Origin: Lithospermum erythrorhizon
Taxonomy: Eukaryota; Streptophyta; Magnoliopsida; Boraginales; Boraginaceae
Assembly (NCBI GenBank): GCA_019722365.1
Contig: JADFUC010001469.1
Location: forward strand, 434,001 to 498,000
Length of the DNA stretch: 64,000 nt
Direction: 5' to 3'
A program made the translations under genes and the position numbers. The number at the start of each line of letters is the position of its first letter. The first letter of the stretch is position 1. The notes beneath the pieces were generated by a model, which was not told the origin of the DNA, made no database searches, and saw only the letters and a list, made by a program, of their open reading frames with translations. Of this stretch, positions 24,330 to 35,800 are shown piece after piece.

Positions 24330-25010
24330 TGCTTTGATCCGACCAGTAATTATTATATGCGTGAATCTTTGTTAATTAGATTTTCTCATAGATAAGCGAT
24401 TGATGTATCTTTTTCGAGGTTTCCTAGAGAGAGAATGTCTCGAATACGGTCCTTGGACTCGCTGACTTGCTTTAAGGTTAGTGTCTGAGTTCTTTCCGAA
24501 GTGATGACTCTCGGCTTTCCTTGAAATGCGGACGGATCGCTGGTTTGGTCCTCGGGATATCTTGAGTAGAATTGCCGAATTGGTTGTTGCAATGCCCAGC
24601 TCGTAGCCGAGTTATTCTCAGAATTCTTTCGCTTGTTAATATTGTCTCCGTGATAAAACCGGGAGGTTGTACAAGCCCATGCGACCGGGGAGTCGATCGC
24701 GCCACTCAGATTAAGCTAAGTTAGTTGGTGTTTGAAAAAGTTATTGAGCAGTATAGCGATTGAGTTCATTCACGCCGAGCGAAGGTTTGGCAGCTGGATG
24801 TTATAGAAAATACTTGGGATCTTGTTGTTTTGAGATGTAGAAGTGTCATGTCTAGCTTATTGGGCTATTTTAATAATACGAATTAGTTCTTAAATGAATC
24901 CAGGTTAATCGATAATAGGTATTTATTAAAATATGCATGTCAATTTCTACTTTTTACTCAGGGCTCCCATTCTTATTTTGAGATATATAACAATACGGAA
25001 CCGCCAATTG
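24330..25010 (-). repeat. 5' LTR of the Ty3/gypsy element (high-coordinate copy)
   Basis: Direct-orientation partner of 15270-16200, with the shared blocks listed there. Because gag lies at lower coordinates on the minus strand, this is the 5' LTR. Ends approximate. Confidence 0.6.
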
Positions 25011-26521
25011 AAGAGTAGTTTAATTTAGTGGAAGTGTGGAACCCATGAAGACGAACAGATTACTAACTGTAGCAAAACTGACTTTTATTTTGTAGTAGTG
25101 CTCAAGATTTGAAGCACCACAATAGACTTCCCATTCTAGAACGTAACAATAGGCCAGACCAATCAGGCCTTGCAAATTTAGAATTCTCACACGTTTCATC
25201 TTCAATTATAACCATTCTTTCCAACTATAGATTTATAGACAGTGGTAGAAAAATGGGAAATAACCTCATATAGTATTAGTAATTAGGACTCCATTGAACA
25301 TGTGGTAGCAACTTTATTTTTGAAAGTTGGTAACGTTTGCAACTTTTGTTCTCAAGTGGATGGGTCTTTTCGTGGGTATTAAAATGATTAAAATCTATAC
25401 TCCATCCGTGCGTGCATCCTATCAAGTCATAGTAGCCAAGCTTGAATTTTATTAGTATTATGTAATTGAACTTATTGATTTGGAAAGTTAAAGCAGAATA
25501 AAAAGAGTCGAAAGTATGCATCCTTATCCATGTGATAATAAGAAGAATGTTTTTTTGTTGACCCAAAAGTAGAATGAAGATGATGCATTTCTTAGGTCTT
25601 TTGGAAAGTTATGATAGACAAAGGAAATTTGTAAGTGCAAGTTTTCAACAAAGTGGTGTCGTCATTAATGGCCATTCTTTGTTGTCATTTATCATTACAC
25701 TGTTGAAATTGGACCTTGTGTTACAATCACAATATTGCATATTGGATTTATCTACCACCGTGGCACCGTCCAAGAAATGCTTTCGTCTTTGGCCTTGGAT
25801 GATAGTATTAGCTTTGTTGCTTATATTTTTTCCAATGTAATATATGGTCAAGCAACTAAAATGTGTTAAGTATGCGTCATTAATTATAACTAAGAACGAT
25901 AAATTTGATAGTGACCACCATGAGTTTTTTGTGAAAACCAACAAGAGGTAGGATTATTAGTTTCATGTCTTCCATCAATAGGAGTAGTCTATATAAATCA
26001 TTTTTTTAGTGAAGTATATATGTGAGTAGAATAAAAATTTCTTTGTGCAATACAATACTACGTATTATTTATGGTTAGTAAAATTGTGGTTAAATTTTTT
26101 AGACTATTCCGACTTGATTGTGAAAATGTAATTTTTTTACCATGATCCTCCCCTAACCTTGCAAGCTGCGAACCACTAAATCTTCATTTGTTTGAATCAA
26201 CAATCTACTTATTGTATATCTAATTCCAACTTGTGAAAAAGCAATGTACATTTGAAATCACTGTGAACTTTTAGTTTGCTTCTTCAATGTATCTACAAAA
26301 TGGATGGATCATCACCAACTGTCAAATAGTAGAAGGACAGAAACTTCTTCTCCGGCTACAAGAAGACAATTTTGCCTATACTCTTAGTCTCAAGAATTTA
26401 AAGCTTATTCTGTTGTCTTTTTATTAGCATACCAATCCATAACAGTAATAACAAGCCGGCAGAGAAGATAAAAGAATTAAAGGGTCCAACCCTTAGTAAC
26501 AAAGTCATCACATAACAACCC
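25011..26521. other. Intergenic region upstream of the MATE gene
   Basis: AT-rich with only short open frames. A TACTCCATCCGT string near 25399 recalls the end of Stowaway-type MITEs but no full element was seen. Nothing else recognised. Confidence 0.5.
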
Positions 26522-26528
26522 TATAAAT
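26522..26528 (+). promoter_or_regulatory. TATA box of the MATE gene
   Basis: CCCTATAAATACC about 205 bases before the chosen ATG. Start of transcription would be near 26555, leaving a 5' UTR of about 170 bases that happens to be open in frame with the CDS. Confidence 0.6.
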
Positions 26529-26727
26529 ACCTTTATCTACTCTCCTATCATAACCCCCCCACCTCCAAATCTTGATCATTTTTTCAACAAAGGAAAAAAC
26601 AACAAAAAGAGAAAGAACTCCCCATAGGCTAACACACCCAACAAACTCACTATCTCATTTTTTCTATAATTTGCATTGCTCTCTTTCCATACATTTTTCA
26701 TTGAATCTCTTAGAAAAGAGCATTAAA

Positions 26728-28331
26728 ATGTGTAAGCTAACATCATCACCTATTATCTCTTGCAAGTGCAACATAAACCCAACGTATTCTATATCCACAG
26801 AATTTCCAATTCATGACCAGTTTACCCCTTTGATCCCCAAAAGCCCTGCATACAAACAAGATCAACAAGAAGATCAAAATAACCAAAAACAAATAAAAAA
26901 AACTCACAATACCAAAACTTCCCATTTTTCTCTTGTCATCAATGAGGCTAAATCCATTGCCAAAATAGCATTCCCCATGATATGCACTGGTCTTCTACTC
27001 TACTGCAGGTCCATGATCTGTCAGTTTCTTCCTCAATGACTCGGCGACTTGGCCTTAGCTGGTGGATCACTTGCAGTTGGCTTTGCAAACATCACTGGCT
27101 ACTCTGTTCTCTCAGGTTTAGCCATGGGAATGGAGCCTATATGCGGCCAAGCATTTGGAGCAAAAAAATACAATCTTAGGCTCATTCTTCAAAGATCAGT
27201 GTTATTTTTTTAGTTTCATTCCTATAGCACTTTTAAGGAAGAATATGAAACTATTCTTTTTGTGGCCAAGATGAAACTATTGCTTCACAAGCTCAAGATT
27301 ACCTCATCTACTCTCTCCCTGATCTTTTTGCTCAATCTTTTTTACACCCATTGCGTATTTATCTTCGAACTCAATCCATAACACTACCATTAACATGTTG
27401 TGCAGCTGTTTCAATTCTTTTGCATATACCAATAAACTACTTTCTTGTTTCAAAGCTCTCTTTAGGCATCAAAGGTGTTGCTCTTAGTGGAGTATGGACA
27501 AATTTCAACCTCGTAATTCTGCTCATAATATATATATTATTTTCCGGAGTCCACAAGAAAACATGGGAAGGTTTATCAATGGAATGCTTCAGAGGCTGGA
27601 AATCTTTACTGAATTTAGCCATTCCAAGCTGCATATCAGTATGCTTGGAATGGTGGTGGTATGAAATCATGATTTTGCTTTGTGGGTTGTTGATAAATCC
27701 AAAGGAAACAGTTGCTTCAATGGGAATCTTGATTCAAACAACTGCATTGATATACATATTCCCATCTTCTTTAAGCTTCAGTGTTTCAACTAGAGTAGGC
27801 AATGAACTAGGTGCCCATCAGCCAAAAAATGCAAAACTTGCTGCTATAGTAGGCCTTTCAGGGAGCTTCATATTGGGAATTTCAGCTTTGCTTTTTTCTG
27901 TAACAGTAAGAAATATTTGGGCAAATATGTTCACTCATGACAAAGAAATATTGGCTTTGACATCTTTGGTTTTGCCTATAATTGGACTTTGTGAGTTAGG
28001 GAATTGTCCACAAACAACTCTTTGTGGGGTGCTAAGAGGAACAGCTAGGCCAAAAGTTGGAGCAAATATAAATCTTGGGTGCTTTTATTTAGTTGGAATG
28101 CCTATAGCAATTTGGCTTGCATTTCATGCAGGTTTTGACTTTGAAGGGTTATGGTTAGGGTTATTAGCAGCTCAAGGTTCTTGCATGGTGTCTATGATGA
28201 TTGTTTTGCTTCTAACAGATTGGGATTTGGAAGCCAAAAGAGCCCAAGAGCTTACTGCTGGTGATGATAGCAAAGATATTGAAGAAATTAAGCTACTCAA
28301 AGAAGAAAACAGGGGAGATTTTGAATGTTGA
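26728..28331 (+). CDS. MATE (DETOXIFICATION 48-51 clade) transporter, frame broken as assembled
   Basis: Single-exon multidrug-and-toxic-compound extrusion transporter, normally about 530 residues with 12 membrane helices and proton-coupled export of organic compounds. Start at 26728 (MCKLTSSP) fits the family; upstream in-frame codons are 5' UTR. The N-terminal part (26728-27020) and the C-terminal part (about 27290-28331) are clean, with family blocks [15 protein letters not shown] and STRVGNELG. In between, [18 protein letters not shown] and [15 protein letters not shown] are readable, but the frame breaks: a TGA at 27037-27039 where the family has Arg before LGDLALAGG, a short loss near 27175, a missing T before the TAG at 27211, and single-base losses near 27223 and 27270. 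The DTX49/50/51-type sequence suggests the clade; the exact orthologue is not assigned. It is either a young pseudogene or a patch of bad consensus. Confidence 0.88.
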
Positions 28332-29004
28332 ATAAATAAATTAGTTGACATTTATCATAGGATCATTTGTTGTTAATTTTTTGATGATTTGATTTTTGGG
28401 CTTTTGTTACACACAATCAATAGATGTACAGCAGATTACATAACAGGTCAAATGGGGAATTTAATAGATTTATTGGTAGTAGTTGACGAGGTTTAGTTTG
28501 TTACTCAAATGATTGATTTAAAAGAAATCCAAAATCAGACTAACGTTTGTAAACTGATAATTTATTCGTACTTCAATTTGGTACCGTACTAATCTGTCAT
28601 AATTGTCTCATTGTACTTAGAGCATAGCAAATGTTTCCCTAGAAACTTTTCATTTGAATCTAAAATTTATGGTGGAACTTAAACTTTGAGCTTTAAAATC
28701 CATGAATGATCAAACAGATTGTGATACCAAGAGTCCAAGATTGACTTCGATTGCTGCGTGGTAATACTAATACAATTCCATTGTTCGACTAAGGGGAAAC
28801 AAAATTAATACGGAGTAAATCTCATTTATGTTGGCACCAACATTAAGACAAATTCAAGTCACCCTCATATTTTTTTTACAACTCGTACTCCATTTGCATT
28901 TTCTAGTGATGACGCAATAACCGTAAACTAGCTGCCAAAAACTAAGATAGTAGAACTTTATGTCAGATCATCGCAATACAAGGCTTCATACCCTAGAAAT
29001 CAAG

Positions 29005-29098
29005 GATTTTTTTTATGAGACATAGTTCCACTGTGCCTGGGGATTCGATCCTGTACCTCCTATCGACATGCCACCATACTGCGCTATCGAGGCAACAA
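29005..29098 (-). repeat. Short tRNA-derived SINE-like element
   Basis: On the minus strand: TAGCGCAGTATGG (A-box-like, 29072-29084) is followed 33 bases later by GGATCGAATCC (B-box-like, 29041-29051), a short body, and an A8 tail (29007-29014). Acceptor-like halves TGCCT and AGGCA flank the boxes, but no proper anticodon arm is visible, so a SINE is likelier than a tRNA gene. No target duplication found. Confidence 0.4.
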
Positions 29099-29706
29099 AC
29101 TCTAGACTCACACCACATTTCTATTTTTTTTCTTTTTTAAAAACCCACCACCGCCTCTACAAAACGAAAAATCAACCTAGACCAAGTCACCTAATGTTTT
29201 CAACCATCAGCCTATCTTCGACGTTTCCACATTTCTATTTTTTTATTCACTAAGAGCGAGACGCCATGATGCATCTACATGCTATTGATTTCTTAAATAT
29301 TTGACATTTTACATGCTTCATTCGAAATCATTCTAAAATCAGGTAAAGCAACTTACAATTCCTTCTAATTTTTCTCTAATTAATCTTCTATTTTTTAATT
29401 TATACTTTGACTACCACATCTCTTTAAATATAATATAAAATAACAATAAATAAAATACAAATCTATGTTAAATACTATAACAACCAAGATGCCCATGTAG
29501 GCATCCAAATATTACTTCTAACAATTTGATGTCCTCAACTAAATATAATATGAATTGATAATCAATATAGTATCATCAAATTATTTGTTTTATGTCGACA
29601 TTAAATCGGGTATGATTTAAAAGCATAACTAATCTTTATGGATTCAATATATAAAATTCATATCTAAGGTGAAATTAAATAACAAGAACAATAATAATAG
29701 TTAATA

Positions 29707-29788
29707 TATAATAATAATAATAATAATAATACTCTACACAGTATATAATAGTTAACTAGCACCTATTATAATAATAATAATAATAATA
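29707..29788. repeat. Paired (TAA)n microsatellites
   Basis: Two AAT/TAA runs, about 29707-29730 and 29766-29787, each followed by a similar TCTACA string, suggesting a local duplication of a repeat tract. Confidence 0.8.
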
Positions 29789-32447
29789 TTTCTACATAAT
29801 AAAAAATAATAGTAATAATTATATACAAAACATATGATTATTTAAACTAACACCAATTATTAAAGATTAAAACGACATACGTATTTAGAAATCTAGTTTT
29901 GGATGAAAGGAGTAATAAATTAATAATATATAATATATTGTGAGTTGAATTATGAAAGGTATACATGCAAAATTAAAACAAAAATATTGTGTTATTCAAT
30001 GCATATTTGAATTGTTAAACACGTGACCGAGATAAATAAACAAAGTTACTCAAAATTGCAATGACAATTATAAAGTATATATATGTTTAATGCATGTGAT
30101 GTACCATCCGCAAACCGTACGTGTGTGCAAGTATAAAATATGATGAATACTTAATAATAGTTAATTGGGTGATTAGAAACTCAAGAGTTATCAATTAAGA
30201 AGGAAATTATTATTACCAAAACAACATTTTTTACTAACTTTTAGATTTTAAAGACAATGATACCGTAGAATTAATAAATGTAAAGTTAAGTTAAATATAA
30301 CTCTTATTCACACTTTTATACTCAGAGTACGTTAATGTGATGTAGTACTCTCACAATAATCAAAATAAGACCCGTTTTAGGATCCAAAAAGTAAAACCAC
30401 CATCAATGCTTGATGAGCCACCTAATTGGGTCATTCTCAGAATACTAAGCTGAAACAAATGTGGAACTTATTATATCTTGTTTTTAAGTCCGTAAAAGCA
30501 TTGAGTATAATGCTATGCGGGCAACAAGGTAGAACTGTCAAACCGAATGAATATCAAAATTGTATCAAAATTATTGTCACGTAAATTCAGCTTGAAAAGA
30601 GAAGGAACTGGGCAGATGAATCAAACTGAATCTTCCTGAAATACAATTTTGAGCAATTAATAAGTTCATACATTATTGTAGCAAATTAAATAAAACTTTA
30701 ACATACTCAATCACTGACTTAGTACATGCGTATTAGAAGTAAGATTAAGTGATTAATGATTCATTTGTTTGGCTCTTCGAGTTTGCAATAATGAAGACAT
30801 TTATTTTGGGACAGCCTTTTATTAAGGAGAACGAGGCCCAAGTCAAAAGGCAGGTTAGAAAATCTATGGACTATGATAACCTATAAATAAATAGTATTAC
30901 CGCACTAATAATGTGTGTTTTTAAAATAGATTATTCTGTGATTTGCTGGCTTCAACTTCTTATGCATTTTCATTATTCAAAGGAGATTCCTCTTCCTTTG
31001 CGGAACCGGAACGGATATGCAATAGATTCTAACTACACACTATTCAATTGTCTAAAAATCTTTCAACATGCCAAAGGATAGCCTAACCAAATTGCCTCAA
31101 TTTGAGCCATATTATAACAGCTTGTGAGTAGCAACAAGTGTTGTTATTTTCGTATATCTATAATATGATCACAACACTGACGAAGAGGTTTCATCAAACA
31201 CTGATTTTTAATAAAATGATAGTTCAATATCTTTGGTTGACATAATCATCGTGATCTAATTCTTTATACTCCGTAGTATATATTCTACCACTAATAATTT
31301 ATGAAAGTGCCACGGGATTATAGTGCATCATGCCACTTTTATGTCTAGATCATATATGGGATGATTATTCCTTCTCTGACTATCAAACAATGACCATATC
31401 ACTCATGAATCATGATGCGATGAATTGATACTTAATTATCTGATGTATAACCTAAGTATCTAACACATATACATGCGCCTGAATTATTGCTTGTATCATT
31501 ATTGGTATCCAGTTATGTATGAGTGTTATTAGCTAGGATTAGTTATTTTGATAGCGCCTTGGAACCATTTATATATGTTACGAAATTGGATATCAAATCT
31601 ACAATTATTAATTTTTATTGAGAATTAGAAAGTAACAGATCTATTATTGGAAATATTTCTGATAATATGATACCGCAATTTGGTCTTAAAAAAAATAGCA
31701 TAAAATTAAACAAATAAAGAATAATAAAAATTTCGTTATGGAAATAAAATACAAATACCTTGATCATCATGTTTCAACATTATTATTAGTTGAACCTTGG
31801 CTAGAAAGCTAACCCCTTCTACCAAATGCTGCATTATATCACCCATGAATTTTATCTTCCTAGCTATCATATACTTCTTCAATGTAAAAGCACCATAACA
31901 ATTTTAGGAGATATGTTACACAAATTATTTGGAGAGCAGAAATGAGCCGATGATTAAACAGTTATATCTAGTCCGAAATGTATAAATATCATTGGGGTAA
32001 TGCAGTGGAAACATTTATTCTTGATTAATAAATAACCAATAAGGCCATATAACAGCAAGTGGGAATAATACTACCCCTTACATGAAAGGGCAGGCCTCCC
32101 CAAGTGGTATACTAGCATCTATTCATGCATGCTACGAGTTTTAATTGAATTGATGAATTATTATTCTACAAAATCATTCAAGGCCACTTCCAAAGAATAC
32201 ATGCATAATTGCCCAAGCCCAATCCCCCAGAAAGAAGCAAAATGTTAAACGCCGCATTTGTACTCTTTACAGAGCTATGTAATAGCTCATGCAAATATTG
32301 CACTTTCTATCGGTTTGCTTAAAGAAAGCCTCACGTCCCTTAACCAATCGGGCATTAATTCTATTCACCATTTCCGTAATTCATGACATGATCTCACACA
32401 CAGCGATCAAGGTTTCCACAATTCTTAAAGAATCCATGCGTAACAAC

Positions 32448-32651
32448 TATATAAGTAGTGCTTGACTTTCATGGTGTATGTATTTGTTTATTTGACTTAG
32501 CTTGAACTTCCTAATGGAGCTAGTCGACCTTTCAAAGACCCGGAAGGCCGTCACTTTTAGCTACTGTCTTCTTGGTGCTTTTTTGTTTGGGACTATTGTT
32601 AGTTGGCCTTCTTATGCATGGATGATAAATTATAATATATATATTCAATAG
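32448..32651 (+). other. Candidate 45-codon ORF with TATA box
   Basis: TATATAAG at 32448-32455 is followed 59 bases later by an ATG (32514) opening a 45-codon frame that ends at TAG 32649-32651. The peptide starts MELVDLSKTRK and then has one hydrophobic stretch (YCLLGAFLFGTIVSW), suggesting a single membrane span or signal anchor. I do not recognise it. It lies on the strand opposite to, and just beyond, the 3' end of the RING gene. It could be chance. Confidence 0.2.
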
Positions 32652-32898
32652 TAATAGTATTATATTGAAATTAAACAATTAGTTTGGATAATATTGTTAA
32701 TATCAAGCTAAAGAAGTAGATGAATGACTGCAAAGCTAGATCTATACATACAAACTCGAAGTCATATAGATAAATTATTGATTTAAAATAAGGTTGGTTG
32801 TCAAGAAATGTTAAATCGCGATGAAAGTAGTATACGATGTGCAGTGTTACGTTCTTATTCTTCTTCTTCGTCTTCCGACTTTACTAGCTTCCACTCAA

Positions 32899-35800
32899 TC
32901 AGTCAGCTTCGACTTCCTTCTGACAAACCGGACAAGCCTACCATGAGAGGGAATGAGAAAGCAAATCAAAATTCACATAGATAATAAGTTGATTGAGACA
33001 TAACTAATAAGGATAGAGATGATTAAGATTTAGATAGGAGTATATATCTATATCTATATCTAGAGCTGAGCATTGTACTACACCTAGTATTATATTACTA
33101 AAAACAAATTTAAGTCTTACTTCATTGATTCTTCCAACTTTTAAACATCTAATTGCTAATATTGCATGTTTAATTTCTGTTAGCTTAAATTCATAGCTGC
33201 TATAACCAAAATATCTCTCGCATTTATTCATTTTTAGCTTCACTCAAAATAACAATAAAGGCTTAAAATCACAAATCTTCTTCCACTCGCATCTCCGCAC
33301 TTCCATCTCTACCATAGATTCATCCAAGGATTCAATTTGTTATGCAAGACATCGTTCGCTTATCTGTATCGTAATTTATACGTTAATTTTTGGGGGTTTG
33401 TGGTAAATTTTAAGTTGCTTTCATTTTTTGTCAATTCGAAGTTTTAACAAATTATGACACAGATTGCTTAAACATAAGACCACACACACACAGTGATTTT
33501 TTGTGTTTTTGGGATTAATTATGCTTAAAGTTCTCATTTTTAGTTGATTTTAAGTTTGCACTAAAATGCCTGCCAGGCTCATTGACAAGGCTCGCGAGAA
33601 ATTTACACAATATACTACAATATTTATAATATATAGCAATGTATTTGTGCATTTCGACTAGCAAAATGTTACTGTTTTTCACAAAAGTTAGAAGTCTTCA
33701 ACAATGTAGTGATATAATATCAGAATCTCTGATTAAGCTTTTTACACATACTATGTATCATATATTGTAGCTCATTTCCACAATATACCACAACTTATTT
33801 CAGAATTATTCGGTCATAATATCATGTTTTAATTTCTATATCTATTCATCTATCTATTTATCTATATATATAAACACTATTTGTTTTAAAATTTTCTTTG
33901 GAAATGGGACTAAAATTTAATGAAGGTATAATATATTTTGATAAATTTTAATTAAAATAAAATACTACAACACAAATCCTAGAATAGGGCTCTGCTACGC
34001 AAATAAAATTATTTTATTGCAGAGACTTACAGTTTATACAGATGGAATTATAGATTTCACTTAATAAAATTATTGGCTTGATACAAAATTTATATTGTTT
34101 TTACTTGAATTCTGGTTAAAATATTTATGAAAAATATTGTTAATATAATAAGAAAATATTTAAAGTATTATAATATATTTAAATCAATTTAATAAAAATA
34201 TTATAATTTATTATTCAAATCAATGTTATGTATATAAATTAGATGATAAAGTTTTAATTTGATCATTAAAAAATTAATCTAGACAAATCTTCTTCTCTAA
34301 CAATAATTTGATAATTTTGACTATTGAAAAATCTCTTTAAAGGAAGCGTAATAAGTATATAGTAATCAATATGTTATCACTTGTTGGTGAAGTTTTAAAC
34401 AATTTTAATTATTGAAAAGAAAATTTTACGATCTTTTAGAGATAAATTTAGTACGTAGTATTCATAATTTTTATATTTAAATGGTTGAAAAATTATATTG
34501 ATTATTTAGTTAGATTTCTCAAAGATATATGGGTCATTAATTTACTTAGATGATCATAATTGTCTTAGTAATAATGTATTAGGCAATAAACATATTCAAA
34601 TATCTTAGAATATCATAATTGTCTTAGAAATTGTCTTATATTCTATAATGAAGAAGATTTTAAATATGGGAAAATCATATCATAATCGTATTTATCAACA
34701 TACTTTAAATACTCCCAAAATTATAACAACAAATAATTGTACATCAAAAAAATATTAGAGTTCAAATTTATAAATGTCAACTAATAGAAATTCAAACTGA
34801 CAATCTTAAGTGATGGACGTGTCCCAATATATTAAAAGTACAATAGTGAAACTATAATTTTAGAAAATATATGTAAACATATTTATATAATTTTGTCATA
34901 ATCTTATTAGCTTATTATCATATTATTTTCAAATCATGCGATCTATTTTAACTCAAATGACGTGTTTATACTACTAAGAAAAGAATCCTATTCTCACATG
35001 ATTACCTTGTCATATTAAATATACAAAATGACTTTTTATCAATTGTAGTATAACAGATGTTTTAACTTTATGCCAATAACATATAAATTTTGCTTATTAG
35101 ATATATTTTGTAAATAATAAATGAAATAATAATTAAATAATAACTTAACTTGATATATACCCATTTCATTTTATTTTTCAAAACTTCCATATTACTTAAA
35201 TTATTATTATTATATTTATTTTACTATAATAATTTAATTATATTTATACATATTTCATCTATATACTTTATAATTAATAATTGTAACTAACTTGATGTAT
35301 ACTATAGGTTTATATTTTTATTAAAAATTAATAATATATAATATCAATTATTACACATTATATATTATGCAAATATATATATATAATTTAAGTTAAACTC
35401 TTTGTTTTCAATTTAATTTCAAAACAAATGACGAGATACTGCTTATTTATATATATATATAAAATATGTATTATGTTTTATATTATTGAATTTTTACTAG
35501 ATATCACATTAATTTATATTGTTTCTTTATTTTTACCCATATATTGAATATTGTTTATATAAACATGTTATAAAGTTAATTAGAAAATAATAAAGAAGAA
35601 CTACTCAAATTAAAACTAGCAAGAAAGCACAATACATCCAACACGAGACATAATAATAAACCTAAAGAATTCAAGCATTCAAGACACAATCGATAGCATC
35701 GATACTTTGACAAATGTAAGATCATTATTTAAAACTTAAACTCCATATTTATTTTTGGAGTTTAGTTCATAATAATTTGACGAATAAGAATAATGATATA

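Larger units (their letters stand above)
15270..25010 (-). mobile_element. Decayed Ty3/gypsy retrotransposon, Tat-like
   Basis: About 9.7 kb on the minus strand. Two homologous but strongly diverged end regions (about 15270-16200 and 24330-25010) are in direct orientation and act as LTRs. Between them, in minus-strand order, come gag (23.7-23.3 kb), reverse transcriptase (21.8-21.4 kb), RNase H (20.5-20.35 kb) and integrase (20.1-19.6 kb): the Ty3/gypsy order. All are cut by frameshifts and stops. Between integrase and the 3' LTR lie a tandem repeat array and an ORF region on the opposite strand, a layout known from the Tat lineage (Ogre/Retand group). Exact LTR ends, primer-binding site and target duplication were not found. 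Confidence 0.75.
28332..32513. other. AT-rich intergenic region
   Basis: No gene recognised. It contains a SINE-like head (29005-29098), TAA microsatellites and two TACTCCGTA-type motifs (28809 and 31267). Confidence 0.5.

Noticed and set aside
25574..25840. 88-codon plus-strand frame upstream of the MATE gene
   Set aside because: No family resemblance, an overlapping antisense frame of similar length, and no supporting promoter.
29005..29098. Functional tRNA gene on the minus strand
   Set aside because: A and B boxes are present but there is no convincing anticodon arm, and an A tail follows; a SINE fits better.
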